Of a DNA stretch of 64,000 bases, positions 41,580 through 52,388 are shown piece by piece. Positions within the stretch are counted from its first letter, which is position 1; the number at the start of each line of letters is the position of its first letter. A model generated the notes under the pieces. It searched no databases. It saw nothing but the letters and a program-made list of their open reading frames with translations, and was not told the origin of the DNA. The DNA lies in the NCBI GenBank assembly GCA_008923285.1, contig WBSG01000007.1:124001-188000 (forward strand), in the 5' to 3' direction. The stretch comes from Betaproteobacteria bacterium SCN2 (GTDB taxonomy: Bacteria > Pseudomonadota > Gammaproteobacteria > Burkholderiales > Thiobacillaceae). The position numbers and the translations under genes are program-made.

Positions 41580-43126
41580 GCCCGTCGTCACGCTCCGGCC
41601 AGCCCGGATTCCATTCGTCGCACTGGCGGTCGCTCGACTACTTCAACCTCTATAGGCTGACCGTTGCCGCAATCCTGGCGATCGTATCCCTGTTCGTCAC
41701 CCGCGACTGGCCGCTCGGCGCGGAAAACCCGGTGTTCTTCCGCATTGCCGCCTTCGCTTATCTGGTGTCGTCGGCGTTGTTCATCATTGGCATACGCGCG
41801 CGCTGGCCATCATTCCCGGTGCAGCTTTCGCTGCACATTTTCACCGACATCGTGCTGGTGACCGCGATGGCCAACGCCAGCGGCGGCGTGTCGAGCGGCC
41901 TGGGCCTGCTGCTGCTGGCCTCGCTGGCTTCGGCGGGACTGGTCGGCCAGGGACGGCTCGCGCTGATGTATGCCTCCATGGCCACCATCGCCATGCTCGG
42001 CATGCATACCTTGCGCGTGCTGAACGAGCAGGCGCAGCCGCAGGAATACCTGCAGACCGGTCTGCTCTCGCTCAGCTATTTCGCCGTTGCCTGGCTGGCG
42101 CACATCCTGACCCGGCGCGCCCTCCTGCTGGAACGGGAAGCCGCCGAGAAAGCCCGTGCGCTGGCCTTGCTCAACCGCATTCACGCGCTGGCGGCAGGCG
42201 ACTCGATCAACGGCATCATCGCCTTCGACCACAACGGCGCCATCACCTATTGCAACGCCCGCGCCAGCAGCATGCTGGGCTTGGGAGACCCGCAGGACAA
42301 GTCCGAAACCCTGCGCGGCCTGTTCGAACGGGCCAGCGCGACTACCGAAGCCGGCGGCGAATCCGAGGTCGACCTTCCGGGAGGGCGCGCCCGCCTGCGC
42401 TACCTGCCGGTCGAGGACAGCGCGCACACTGTCCTGCTGCTGGAAGACGTTTCTCGCGCCGAGAAGCTCGCGCAGCAGATCAAACTGGCTTCGCTAGGGC
42501 GGCTCACCCTCAACATCGCGCATGAGATCCGCAACCCGCTGTCCGCCATCGGCCATGCCGCGCAGCTGCTGGATGAGGGTGCAGGCAGCGGCAAGCTGAC
42601 CGGCATCATACGCAACAATGTCCAGCGTCTGGATTCGATGGTGCAGGACATCCTGATGCTCAATCGCCGCGACCGGCTGGAACGCACGAGCCTGAAGCCC
42701 GACAGCTTCATCCTGGGCTGGCTGCAGGAATGGCGCCAGACTGAAGAAATGCCGGAAAACGCCGTCAAAGTGGACATGGATATCGATGCGGCCATCTGTT
42801 TTGCACCCGACCATCTGCGCCAGATTCTCTGGAACCTGGCGCGCAACGCCTGGCGTCACGGCCGCAAGCAGCCCGGCAGCGTGAAGCTCGTGCTGCGCGA
42901 CGGCGGCAGCGACCTCGCGCTGCAAATCTGCGACGACGGTGCCGGCATCAGCCCGGAAAACCAGACCCATCTGTTCGAACCCTTCTTCACTACCGATGCC
43001 GACGGCACCGGCCTGGGGCTGTTCATCGCCCGCGAACTGGCCGAAGCGAATGGCGCGCGCCTCGAATTCGCCGGCAACCGTCCGGGCGCCTGTTTCCGTC
43101 TGAGCATCCCCAAGGAATCCTGCTAA
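41480..43126 (+). CDS. pilS: PilS-type sensor histidine kinase (start uncertain)
   Basis: The kinase has about six membrane segments in the first half (starting with YFNLYRLTVAAILAIVSLFV), a PAS-like domain (DSINGIIAFDHNGAITYCNARA), a HisKA domain with the phosphorylated histidine in AHEIRNPLSAIGHA, and an HATPase domain with NLARNAWRHG, DDGAGI and GTGLGLFIARE. PilS signals to PilR to control type IV pilin transcription through sigma-54. The start is unusual: the only ATG in the correct frame before the first membrane helix is at 41480, inside the preceding gene. A GTA at 41576, where relatives would be expected to have an overlapping GTG, marks the likely ancestral start. Confidence 0.9.
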   Translation: MRPLRRQHAAFRGGFFAGRVLLYTGTPAPGPEVSPSSRSGQPGFHSSHWRSLDYFNLYRLTVAAILAIVSLFVTRDWPLGAENPVFFRIAAFAYLVSSALFIIGIRARWPSFPVQLSLHIFTDIVLVTAMANASGGVSSGLGLLLLASLASAGLVGQGRLALMYASMATIAMLGMHTLRVLNEQAQPQEYLQTGLLSLSYFAVAWLAHILTRRALLLEREAAEKARALALLNRIHALAAGDSINGIIAFDHNGAITYCNARASSMLGLGDPQDKSETLRGLFERASATTEAGGESEVDLPGGRARLRYLPVEDSAHTVLLLEDVSRAEKLAQQIKLASLGRLTLNIAHEIRNPLSAIGHAAQLLDEGAGSGKLTGIIRNNVQRLDSMVQDILMLNRRDRLERTSLKPDSFILGWLQEWRQTEEMPENAVKVDMDIDAAICFAPDHLRQILWNLARNAWRHGRKQPGSVKLVLRDGGSDLALQICDDGAGISPENQTHLFEPFFTTDADGTGLGLFIARELAEANGARLEFAGNRPGACFRLSIPKESC

Positions 43127-43128
43127 CC

Positions 43129-44451
<1,323 letters not shown>

Positions 44452-44579
44452 GCAAACCGAAAGCCAGACCTGGAACGCAAATCACGCTAAAGAGGGCATG
44501 AGGAACTCAATTTCAGACATGAAGGACGTCGAAGGTTTTCCTCCTGCCCTCCTGTCCTCCTTGTTCAAAACGATTCTGC
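44452..44579. other. Convergent intergenic region with repeat-like sequence
   Basis: The gap between pilR and the exchanger holds sequence rich in GAGG and CCTCC units (TTTTCCTCCTGCCCTCCTGT near 44537, and GAGGGCATGAGGAAC near 44493). These look like arms of a dispersed noncoding repeat. No gene or clear terminator is seen. Confidence 0.35.
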
Positions 44580-45584
44580 TTACGCCAGCGCGATGGTCAG
44601 ATAGGTCACGTACAGCGCGCCGTTGATCCACAGGTGCCACACGCGCAAGCCGCCGTGCAGCAGCTTCCAGCGCAGCCAGAAGGCCGCGACCAGGGTGATC
44701 GCCACGCCCGCCAGCACTTCCTTGACCGGTATCCACGGCGTCAGTGAAATGCCGATCGCTGGCAGCAGGGTGCCCTGGAACACCATGGCGCCGCTGATGT
44801 TGCCGAAGGCCAGGGTATCCTTGTGCTTGCGTATCCAGAGGATGGAATTCACCTTCTCCGGCAGTTCGGTGGCGATCGGCACAATCATCAGGGACAGCAT
44901 GAGGGCGGAAATGCCGATGACGGGCGCAGCCTGCTCCACGCCGTGGATGAAGCCCTTGGCGCCCGCCACCAGCAGGCTGAGACCGATGGCCAACTGGACG
45001 ATGATGACCGCCATGTTCTGTGGCAGGCCCAGCCTGGCAAGCCACATGGGCTCCTGCGCCTCGGTGGCGTGGCCGTTCGCAACCAGCTTGCTGGAAGCGC
45101 GCAGCGTCAGCATCACGTAGATGAAATAGATCATCACCATGACGAAGGCGATCACCGCGCGCACCCAGCCCTCGCCGTGCGGAATGAACATCGCCACGAA
45201 GGCGAGCGAGAACGCCATCAGGAAGAAATCCAGGTCGCGCTTGAGGCCGCTGCGCTCCGGGACGAGATGCCCTGTGCGCCCGCGCTTTTTCAGCACCGCC
45301 AGGCTCATCAGGAACAGCGACAGCGTTGACAGCATGAGTGGCGCGCCGAGAATGGCGCCGACGCCGATTTCCTCGTTGACCTGGGTATTCTGCGTGCCGG
45401 CGAAGATCGCCAGCAGCGGCACCAGCGTCTCAGGCAGCGCGGTGCCGACCGCGGCGAACAGCGAGCCGGTCACGCCTTCGGAAATCTTCAGTTTCTCGCC
45501 CAGGTGTTCAAGCGCATTCACGAACACCTCCGCCGCCACCAGGATGAGCAGCAGGAAACCCATAATTTCCAGAAACAGCAGCAT
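44580..45584 (-). CDS. CaCA-superfamily cation/proton or sodium/calcium exchanger
   Basis: The 334-residue protein has ten to eleven membrane helices and the two alpha-repeat motifs of calcium/cation antiporters in variant form: AAVGTALPETLVPLLA near residue 46 and MIVPIATELPEKVNSI near residue 245, each with a proline-glutamate pair in the ion path. The transported ion cannot be fixed from sequence. AGGGGCTGATC before the ATG at 45582-45584 supports this start rather than the longer open frame. Confidence 0.85.
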   Translation of the reverse strand: MLLFLEIMGFLLLILVAAEVFVNALEHLGEKLKISEGVTGSLFAAVGTALPETLVPLLAIFAGTQNTQVNEEIGVGAILGAPLMLSTLSLFLMSLAVLKKRGRTGHLVPERSGLKRDLDFFLMAFSLAFVAMFIPHGEGWVRAVIAFVMVMIYFIYVMLTLRASSKLVANGHATEAQEPMWLARLGLPQNMAVIIVQLAIGLSLLVAGAKGFIHGVEQAAPVIGISALMLSLMIVPIATELPEKVNSILWIRKHKDTLAFGNISGAMVFQGTLLPAIGISLTPWIPVKEVLAGVAITLVAAFWLRWKLLHGGLRVWHLWINGALYVTYLTIALA

Positions 45585-45660
45585 GATCAGCCCCTGAGTA
45601 GTATGCAGGGCGGATTCTAGCAGTCTTGCCGGGTGCACGACTTGCGGATATGTTTGGCAC

Positions 45661-45999
45661 ATGCATTTTCAGGAACTGAGCGAATTCGACTTCCACCCCC
45701 GCCTTGCGGCCTCGCCCGGTGTCGCGCTGGTCATGTTCTCCGGGCCGGATTGCGGCGCCTGCAGGCGCCTGGAAAAAAACCTGCCTGACTGGCTGGGCGG
45801 CCATGTGGATCACCTGTACAAGGTCGATGTCCAGAAGAGCACCGCGCTGGCGCGCGCCTATGATGTGTTCCACCTGCCCGGCCTGTTCGTGTTCGTGGAC
45901 GGCCGCTACCACGCGCCGCTGTCCGCCGAGGCCGTCCCTTCCATCCTGCAGTCCGCCCTGGACCGGCTGCTCGCCCTGCCCGCCCACGAGGAGCCGTAA
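45661..45999 (+). CDS. Thioredoxin-like protein
   Basis: The 112-residue protein has a thioredoxin fold with the active-site motif CGAC in FSGPDCGACRRLEKNL near residue 31 and the cis-proline segment FHLPGLFVFVDGRY. It has no signal peptide, so it acts in the cytoplasm as a thiol reductant or disulfide isomerase. Its stop overlaps the ampD start by one base (TAATG), so both are co-translated; a functional link to ampD is not evident. Confidence 0.88.
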   Translation: MHFQELSEFDFHPRLAASPGVALVMFSGPDCGACRRLEKNLPDWLGGHVDHLYKVDVQKSTALARAYDVFHLPGLFVFVDGRYHAPLSAEAVPSILQSALDRLLALPAHEEP

Positions 46000-46535
46000 T
46001 GCAATTCGACGCTCAGGGCTGGTTCGACGAGGCGAGGCAGTTGCCCTCGCCCAACTGCGATCAGCGTCCCGGCGACGAGCCGCCGTCGCTCATCGTGATC
46101 CACAACATCAGCCTGCCGCCGGGCGAGTTCGGCGGCAGCGCGGTCGAGGAACTGTTCACCAACCGGCTCGACTGGGATGCGCATCCCTATTACCAGGGCA
46201 TCCGCGGCCTCGAAGTGTCCGCGCACTTTTTCATCCGCCGCGACGGCGAACTGATCCAGTTCGTGCCGTGCTCGATGCGCGCCTGGCATGCCGGAGCGTC
46301 CAACTGGTGCGGGCGCGAGCGCTGCAACGATTTCTCCATCGGCATCGAACTCGAGGGGAGTGACGAACTGCCGTTCACCGAAGCGCAGTACGCCAGCCTG
46401 GCCGAACTCACCCGGACGTTGAAAGAGACCTACCCGATCACCAGCATCGTCGGCCATGCCGACATCGCCCCCGGGCGCAAGACCGACCCGGGCCCGCATT
46501 TCGACTGGGCACGCTGTCGTCGGGACTGTGCATAA
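45999..46535 (+). CDS. ampD: 1,6-anhydro-N-acetylmuramyl-L-alanine amidase AmpD
   Basis: The 178-residue zinc amidase has the amidase_2 motifs IVIHNISLPPGEFGG, SAHFFIRRDGELIQFV, RCNDFSIGIELEG and GHADIAPGRKTDPGPHFDW. The histidines in IVIHN and GHADI and the aspartate in KTDPG supply the metal ligands. It cleaves recycled anhydro-muropeptides in the cytoplasm and thereby keeps the inducer of AmpR-type beta-lactamase control low. Length is normal for the family (about 180-190). Confidence 0.95.
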   Translation: MQFDAQGWFDEARQLPSPNCDQRPGDEPPSLIVIHNISLPPGEFGGSAVEELFTNRLDWDAHPYYQGIRGLEVSAHFFIRRDGELIQFVPCSMRAWHAGASNWCGRERCNDFSIGIELEGSDELPFTEAQYASLAELTRTLKETYPITSIVGHADIAPGRKTDPGPHFDWARCRRDCA

Positions 46536-46585
46536 GCTGCCCTGCCCGCCGCAGCACGGCTTCCCCCCGCCCTGGAAAGGGTTTC

Positions 46586-46613
46586 TTGTATAAGCCCATA
46601 AGTTGCCTATATT
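46586..46613 (+). promoter_or_regulatory. Candidate promoter of the fdn operon
   Basis: TTGTAT (46586-46591) and TATATT (46608-46613) are 16 bases apart, matching consensus at four and five of six positions. It lies 100 bases before the fdnG start. Confidence 0.45.
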
Positions 46614-46712
46614 GGGTGTCACACGCCTGCCACCGGCAAGCCGACGATAACTATCCGGGCCCAGAGTCGTTTCTCAGGGCTTCCATTCATCGAAATGTGT
46701 ATGGAGGGGGTT

Positions 46713-49700
46713 ATGCAAGTCACCAGACGCCAGTTCTTCAAGATCTGCACGGCGGGAGTGGGCGGCTCCAGCCTGGCCATGCTGGGGTTCTCCCCGACGG
46801 CGGCCCTGGCCGAAGTCCGCGCCTTCAAGCTCACGCGCACCACGGAAACCCGCAGCACCTGTCCTTACTGCTCGGTGAGCTGCGGCCTTCTGGTCTACAG
46901 CCTCGGCGACAAGGCCAAGAACGCGAAATCCGAGATCATCCACATCGAGGGCGACCCCGACCACCCGGTGAACCGCGGCACGCTGTGCCCCAAGGGCGCC
47001 GGCCTGCTCGACTTCGTGCACAGCGAAAACCGCCTCAAGTACCCCGAGTACCGCGCGGCCGGCTCCAAGGAATGGAAGCGCATCTCCTGGGATGAAGCCT
47101 TCACCCGCATCGCCAAGCACATGAAAGCGGACCGCGATGCCAACTTCATCGCCACCAATGACCAGGGCGTGACGGTCAACCGCTGGACCACCACCGGCCT
47201 GCTCGCAAGCAGCGCCGCCAGCAACGAGACCGGCTACCTCACCGTCAAGGTCGCACGCGGACTCGGAATCGTCGCGCTCGATACCCAGGCACGGATCTGA
47301 CACGCGCCAACGGTGGCAAGTCTTGCCCCGACGTTTGGCCGCGGTGCCATGACCAATCACTGGGTCGACATCAAGAACGCCGATTTCATCCTCATCATGG
47401 GCGGCAACGCCGCCGAGGCCCACCCCTGCGGCTTCAAGTGGGTGACCGAGGCCAAGGCGCAGCGCAAAGCCAGGCTGGCCGTGGTCGATCCGCGCTTCAC
47501 CCGCTCGGCGGCGGTAGCGGATTTCTATGCGCCCATCCGGCCGGGATCGGACATCGCCTTCCTTGGCGGCGTGATCAATTACCTGCTCGCCAACGACAGG
47601 GTCCACCACGAGTACGTGAAGCACTACACCAACGCCACCTATCTGGTGCGCGAGGACTACGGCTTCGAGGACGGCATCTTCTCCGGCTACGACGCCGGCT
47701 CGCGCAAGTACGACCGCGAATCCTGGAATTACCAGATCGGGGCGGACGGTTATGTCATGGTCGACGAGACCATGCAAAACCCGCGCTGCGTGTATCAGAT
47801 GATGAAACAGCACTACGCCCGCTACACCCCGGAAATGGTGGAGCGCGTCTGCGGCACCCCGAAGGACGCCTTCCTCAAGGTGGCCGAGATGATCGGCGCC
47901 ACCGCCGCGCCAGACAAGGTAATGACCATCATGTACGCGCTGGGCTGGACCCAGCACACGGTGGGCTCGCAGAATATCCGCGCGATGGCCATGATCCAAT
48001 TGCTGCTGGGCAACATCGGGCGGGCGGGCGGCGGCGTGAACGCCCTGCGCGGCCATGCCAACGTCCAGGGCATCACCGACATGTGCCTATATTCGGACGT
48101 GCTGCCGGGCTACCTGGGCGCGCCCACCGACGCCGACACGACGCGCGAGGACTATCTCGCCAAGCGCAGCCTGAAGCCATTGCGGCCCAACCAGATGAGC
48201 TACTGGCAGAATTTTCCCAAGTTCCACACCAGCCTGATGAAGTCCTTCTACGGCAAGGCGGCGACGGCGGAAAACGGCTTCCGCTACGACTGGCTGCCGA
48301 AGAAGGACGCGCCCTACGACGTGCTGCACATCTTCGAACTCATGCACCAGGGCAAGATGAACGGCTTCATCTGCCAGGGCTTCAACCCGCTGGCCGCGGT
48401 GTCGTGCGTGAAGAAGGTGCGTGAAAGCCTGGCCAAACTCAAGTATCTGGTGGTGATCGACCCGCTCGCCACGGAAACCTCCGAGTTCTGGCAGGACTAT
48501 GGCGAGTACAACGAGTCGGACCCGGCCAAGGTCGCGACCGAAGTGTTCCGCCTGCCCTCCACCTGCTTCGCCGAGGAAACCGGTTCCTTCACCAACTCGG
48601 GGCGGGTGCTGCAATGGCACTGGGCCGCAGCCGACCCGCCCGGCGAGGCCAAGGGCGACCTGGAAATCGTCGGCACGCTGTTCTACAGGCTGCGCGAGCT
48701 CTACCAGAAAGAGGGCGGCACCTTCCCCGATCCCGTCCTCAACCTCGACTGGAGTTACGCCATCCCGCAGGTGCCGCAGCCCGAAGAAGTAGCGCGCGAG
48801 TTCAACGGCAAGGCCATCGCCGACGTGACCGACCCCAAGGATCCGGCCAAGGTGCTGGCCAAGGCCGGCGAGCAACTCGCCACCTTCGGCCATCTGCGGG
48901 ACGACGGCTCCACCTCCAGCGGCAACTGGCTCTACTGCGGAGCCTGGTCGCAGGCCGGCAACCTGATGGCGCGGCGCGATACCGCCGACCCCTCGGGCCT
49001 GGGCTTCTATCCCAACTGGGGCTTCTCCTGGCCAGCCAACCGGCGCATCCTCTACAATCGTGCCAATGCCGATCCCTCGGGCAAACCCTGGGATCCCAAG
49101 CGCAAGACCATCGCCTGGGACGGCAGCAAGTGGAGCGGCTACGACGTGCCCGACATGCGCCCGGACGCTGCGCCCGAGGAGAACGTCGGCCCCTTCATCA
49201 TGCACCCGGACGGCGTCGCGCATCTGTTCGCGCTCAAGGGCCTGTCCGACGGCCCCTTCCCCGAGCACTACGAGCCTTTCGAAACCCCGCTCGCGGCCAA
49301 CCCCATGCACCCGAAGAACCCGCTCGCCCTGCAGAACCCGGCGGCGCGAATCTTCAAGGGCGACCAGGCCGACCTGGGCAAGGCCGACAAGTACCCGTAT
49401 GTCGCGACCACCTACCGGCTCACCGAGCACCAGCACTACTGGACCAAGAACGTGCTGTCCAACGCCATCGTGCAGCCCTCCCAGTTCGTGGAACTGGACG
49501 AGGACCTGGCGAAGCAAAAGGGCATCGCCAGCGGCGACCTGGTCAAGGTTTCCTCCCAGCGCGGTTACGTTCGCGGCACGGCCGTCGTCACCCGGCGCCT
49601 GAAGCCGCTCCAGGTTGACGGCAAGAAGGTGCACACGGTGGGCATTCCCATCCACTGGGGCTTCGTCGGCGTGGCCAAGCAGGGCTTCCTGGCCAACCGG

Positions 49701-49778
49701 CTGACGCCGTACGTGGGCGATGCGAATTCGCAGACGCCGGAGTACAAGGCGTTCCTGGTGAACATCGAGAAGGCGTGA
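46713..49778 (+). CDS. fdnG: Formate dehydrogenase-N alpha subunit, selenoprotein
   Basis: One frame runs from 46713 to 49778 if the UGA at 47298-47300 is read as selenocysteine, giving 1021 residues. The protein has a TAT signal ([10 protein letters not shown]), a [4Fe-4S] motif (cysteines 50, 53, 57 and 92), and selenocysteine at residue 196 in [17 protein letters not shown], the position used by the E. coli FdnG enzyme. The molybdopterin guanine dinucleotide domains follow ([31 protein letters not shown]). It oxidises periplasmic formate and feeds electrons to the quinone pool through FdnH and FdnI. A SECIS-like hairpin directly follows the UGA. GGAGGGGGTT precedes the ATG. Confidence 0.96.
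47298..47341 (+). promoter_or_regulatory. SECIS element for selenocysteine insertion in fdnG
   Basis: Immediately after the UGA the sequence CGCCAACGGTGGCAAGTC and its 3' partner fold into a bacterial SECIS-type stem: lower arms CGCCAACG and CGTTTGGC(C)G, apical stem GGTGGCA / TTGCCCC, and an AGTC loop that supplies the G and U expected for SelB contact. Confidence 0.88.
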
Positions 49779-49788
49779 GGAGGCAACC

Positions 49789-50667
49789 ATGGCACTGCAA
49801 TCACTCGACATCAAGGCCCGCTCCGCCACCACCACGCCTTCGCCGTCCGCGCGCGGCGAGGCGGTCAAGGTCGCCAAGCTCATCGACATCTCCAAGTGCA
49901 TCGGCTGCAAGGCCTGCCAGGTCGCCTGCATGGAGTGGAATGACCTGCGCGACGAGGTGGGCGACAACTTCGGCGTCTACGACAACCCGCGCGACCTCAC
50001 CGACCAGTCATGGACGCTGATGCGCTTCTCCGAAGTGGAGGTCCAGGCCGGCAAGCTGGAATGGCTGATCCGCAAGGACGGCTGCATGCACTGCGCCGAC
50101 CCTGGCTGCCTCAAGGCCTGCCCCTCGCCCGGCGCGATCGTGCAGTACGCCAACGGCATCGTCGATTTCCATCAGGAAAACTGCATCGGCTGCGGCTACT
50201 GCATCACCGGCTGCCCGTTCGACATTCCGCGCATCTCCAAGAAAGACAGCAAGGTCTACAAGTGCACGCTGTGCTCGGACCGCGTCGCCGTCGGCATGGC
50301 GCCCGCATGCGTGAAGACCTGTCCCACCGGCGCCATCGTGTTCGGCTCCAAGGAGGACATGATCCATCATGCCGAAGGACGCATCGCCGACCTCAAGGAG
50401 CGCGGCTACCAGAATGCCGGCCTGTACGACCCGGCGGGCGTGGGCGGCACACATGTCATGTACGTGCTGCAGCATGCCGACCAGCCCGAAATCTACGCTG
50501 GCCTGCCCAAGGACCCGAGCATCAGCCCCATGGTCGCGCTGTGGAAGGGCATCACCAAGCCGCTCGCCAGCTTCGGCCTCGGCCTCGCGGTGCTGGCCGG
50601 CTTCTTCCACTACATGACGGCCGGGCCGAACGAGGTGGAAGATGATGAAGAGGAGCACACATCATGA
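49789..50667 (+). CDS. fdnH: Formate dehydrogenase-N iron-sulfur beta subunit
   Basis: The 292-residue protein has four [4Fe-4S] motifs: [42 protein letters not shown] and [23 protein letters not shown]-terminal membrane helix ([19 protein letters not shown]) anchors it to the cytochrome b subunit. It carries electrons from FdnG in the periplasm to FdnI in the membrane. It begins ten bases after fdnG with GAGGAGGCAACC as ribosome-binding site and overlaps fdnI by four bases. Confidence 0.96.
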   Translation: MALQSLDIKARSATTTPSPSARGEAVKVAKLIDISKCIGCKACQVACMEWNDLRDEVGDNFGVYDNPRDLTDQSWTLMRFSEVEVQAGKLEWLIRKDGCMHCADPGCLKACPSPGAIVQYANGIVDFHQENCIGCGYCITGCPFDIPRISKKDSKVYKCTLCSDRVAVGMAPACVKTCPTGAIVFGSKEDMIHHAEGRIADLKERGYQNAGLYDPAGVGGTHVMYVLQHADQPEIYAGLPKDPSISPMVALWKGITKPLASFGLGLAVLAGFFHYMTAGPNEVEDDEEEHTS

Positions 50668-51284
50668 GCGAACTGGTCAAGCGTTACACCTCGCGCGAGC
50701 GCGCCAACCACTGGTTCATCGCCATCTGCTTCATCCTTCTGGCGGTATCCGGCCTGGCGCTGTTCCATCCCGCCTTCTTCTTCCTGAGCCACCTGCTCGG
50801 CGGCGGCACCTGGTCGCGCATCCTGCACCCCTTCATCGGCGTGGTGCTGGCGCTCGCCTTCTTCTTCTTCGCCATCGGCATGTGGGGACAGAACAAAATC
50901 ACCGCGGCCGACAGGGAATGGCAGAAGCGGCTGGGCGACATCCTCTGCAACAAGACCCAGGGGCTGCCCGAGATCGGCAAGTACAACATCGGCCAGAAGT
51001 ACCTGTTCTGGACGCTGGTGCTGAGCATCGCCCTGCTGCTGGTCTCCGGCATCGCCATCTGGCAGCCGTGGTTCACGCCCGCCTTCCCGATCGGCATCGT
51101 CCGCGCGGCCGCGCTGCTGCATGCGGTGGCAGGCTTCGTCGCCATCCTCGCCATCATCATCCACATCTACTCCGCCATCTGGGTCAAGGGTTCCATCCGC
51201 GGCATGACCCGCGGCACCGTCAGCGCCGCGTGGGCCAGGCACCACCATCCCGGCTGGTACAATGACGTCAAGAAGCGAAACTGA
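50664..51284 (+). CDS. fdnI: Formate dehydrogenase-N cytochrome b556 gamma subunit
   Basis: The 206-residue protein has four membrane helices and histidines placed to ligate two hemes ([11 protein letters not shown] in the first helix, [10 protein letters not shown] in the second, [19 protein letters not shown] in the fourth). It passes electrons from the beta subunit to menaquinone or ubiquinone on the cytoplasmic side, which makes formate oxidation electrogenic. It overlaps fdnH by four bases and precedes fdhE by 13. Confidence 0.95.
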   Translation: MSELVKRYTSRERANHWFIAICFILLAVSGLALFHPAFFFLSHLLGGGTWSRILHPFIGVVLALAFFFFAIGMWGQNKITAADREWQKRLGDILCNKTQGLPEIGKYNIGQKYLFWTLVLSIALLLVSGIAIWQPWFTPAFPIGIVRAAALLHAVAGFVAILAIIIHIYSAIWVKGSIRGMTRGTVSAAWARHHHPGWYNDVKKRN

Positions 51285-51297
51285 ATAAAGGAAATCC

Positions 51298-52218
51298 ATG
51301 ACGTCAACCATCCTGCAGCCGGGGCAGATCGAGGCCCCGGCTGGCGACATCCCTTTCCTGCGCCTGCCTGCGCGCGACAGTTTCTTCAGGGACCGGGCGG
51401 CACGCTTCCGCCAGCTCGCCGCCAATCACAAGATGGGCGATTTCCTCGAATTCATGGCCTGCCTCGCCGAGGCGCAGCAGGCGGCACTGGAGCATTTTCC
51501 GCAAGCGCCCCTGCCCGACGCGAGCCAGCTCTCCCTGTCGCGCGCACACGGCATGCCGGCGCTCGCCGCCAGTTCCTGGCCGCGCGACCCCGCCTGGCGC
51601 ACTGCCCTGCGCGACATCGTCGCTGCCGTGTCGGCTGCCGTGTTGGCCACTGCGCCGCAGCCGGTGCGTGACACCATCGCGCATTTCGCCACGCTGGACG
51701 AAACCGACCTGGAGGAAATGGCCGACGCAATTCTCGATGGCCATTTCCACGACATCGACCTCGCGCTTTCGCCCTTTATCGCTGCCGCACTGCAGGTATA
51801 CTGGGTGCACATGAGCACCGCGCTGGGCGAATCCGCCTTCGGCCGCATCGGCCTGCCCAGCATGTGCCCGGTATGCGCCTCGCCGCCGGTCGCCAGCGTC
51901 GTGCACATCGGCGCCGAACAGGGCCTGCGCTACCTGCACTGCTCGCTGTGCGGCTCGGAATGGCACATGGTGCGGGCAAAGTGCAGCAACTGCGAATCGA
52001 CCAGGGGCATCACCTATTACGCCATCGAGGGCGACCAGGGCGCGGTCAAGGCAGAAGCCTGCGGAGACTGCGGCTCCTATCTGAAAATCCTCTACCTCGA
52101 CAAGGACCCGCTGCTCGACCCGACGGCGGACGACCTCGCCAGCCTCGCCCTCGACCTCCTCATGGACGGGACCGGCGTGCAGCGCAGCGGGCCCAATCTG
52201 TTCCTGCTTTCGGCATAG
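51298..52218 (+). CDS. fdhE: Formate dehydrogenase accessory protein FdhE
   Basis: The 306-residue cytoplasmic protein has the rubredoxin-like metal-binding motifs of FdhE: CPVCASPP, CSLCGSEWHMVRAKCSNC and CGDCGSYLK. FdhE is needed for respiratory formate dehydrogenase activity, probably as a chaperone that checks the folded alpha subunit before TAT export. Its place after fdnGHI completes the functional set. The selenocysteine machinery (selA, selB, selC, selD) is not in this window and must lie elsewhere. Confidence 0.95.
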   Translation: MTSTILQPGQIEAPAGDIPFLRLPARDSFFRDRAARFRQLAANHKMGDFLEFMACLAEAQQAALEHFPQAPLPDASQLSLSRAHGMPALAASSWPRDPAWRTALRDIVAAVSAAVLATAPQPVRDTIAHFATLDETDLEEMADAILDGHFHDIDLALSPFIAAALQVYWVHMSTALGESAFGRIGLPSMCPVCASPPVASVVHIGAEQGLRYLHCSLCGSEWHMVRAKCSNCESTRGITYYAIEGDQGAVKAEACGDCGSYLKILYLDKDPLLDPTADDLASLALDLLMDGTGVQRSGPNLFLLSA

Positions 52219-52388
52219 ATTCCCGGCGCAAGCCGCCGCGACGGCATCCCGTTTTTGCCCGCGGCGGGCATCGGACAGGCCAGGCCGGCAGCCCCGCTAT
52301 GGCGGCCTTCACGTCGAAACCATGCCGGCGATTTCTTGTATAGTTCGCGCATGGCCATCCGCTGTCCAATCCGCGCAGGCAAGGCATA

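Noticed and set aside
46713..47300. fdnG N-terminal frame as a separate or broken gene
   Set aside because: The UGA is at the known selenocysteine position, the frame continues in phase with conserved residues, and a SECIS-type hairpin follows.
48087..49967. 626-residue open frame on the minus strand
   Set aside because: It is antisense to fdnG and shows the same low-complexity composition as other shadows.
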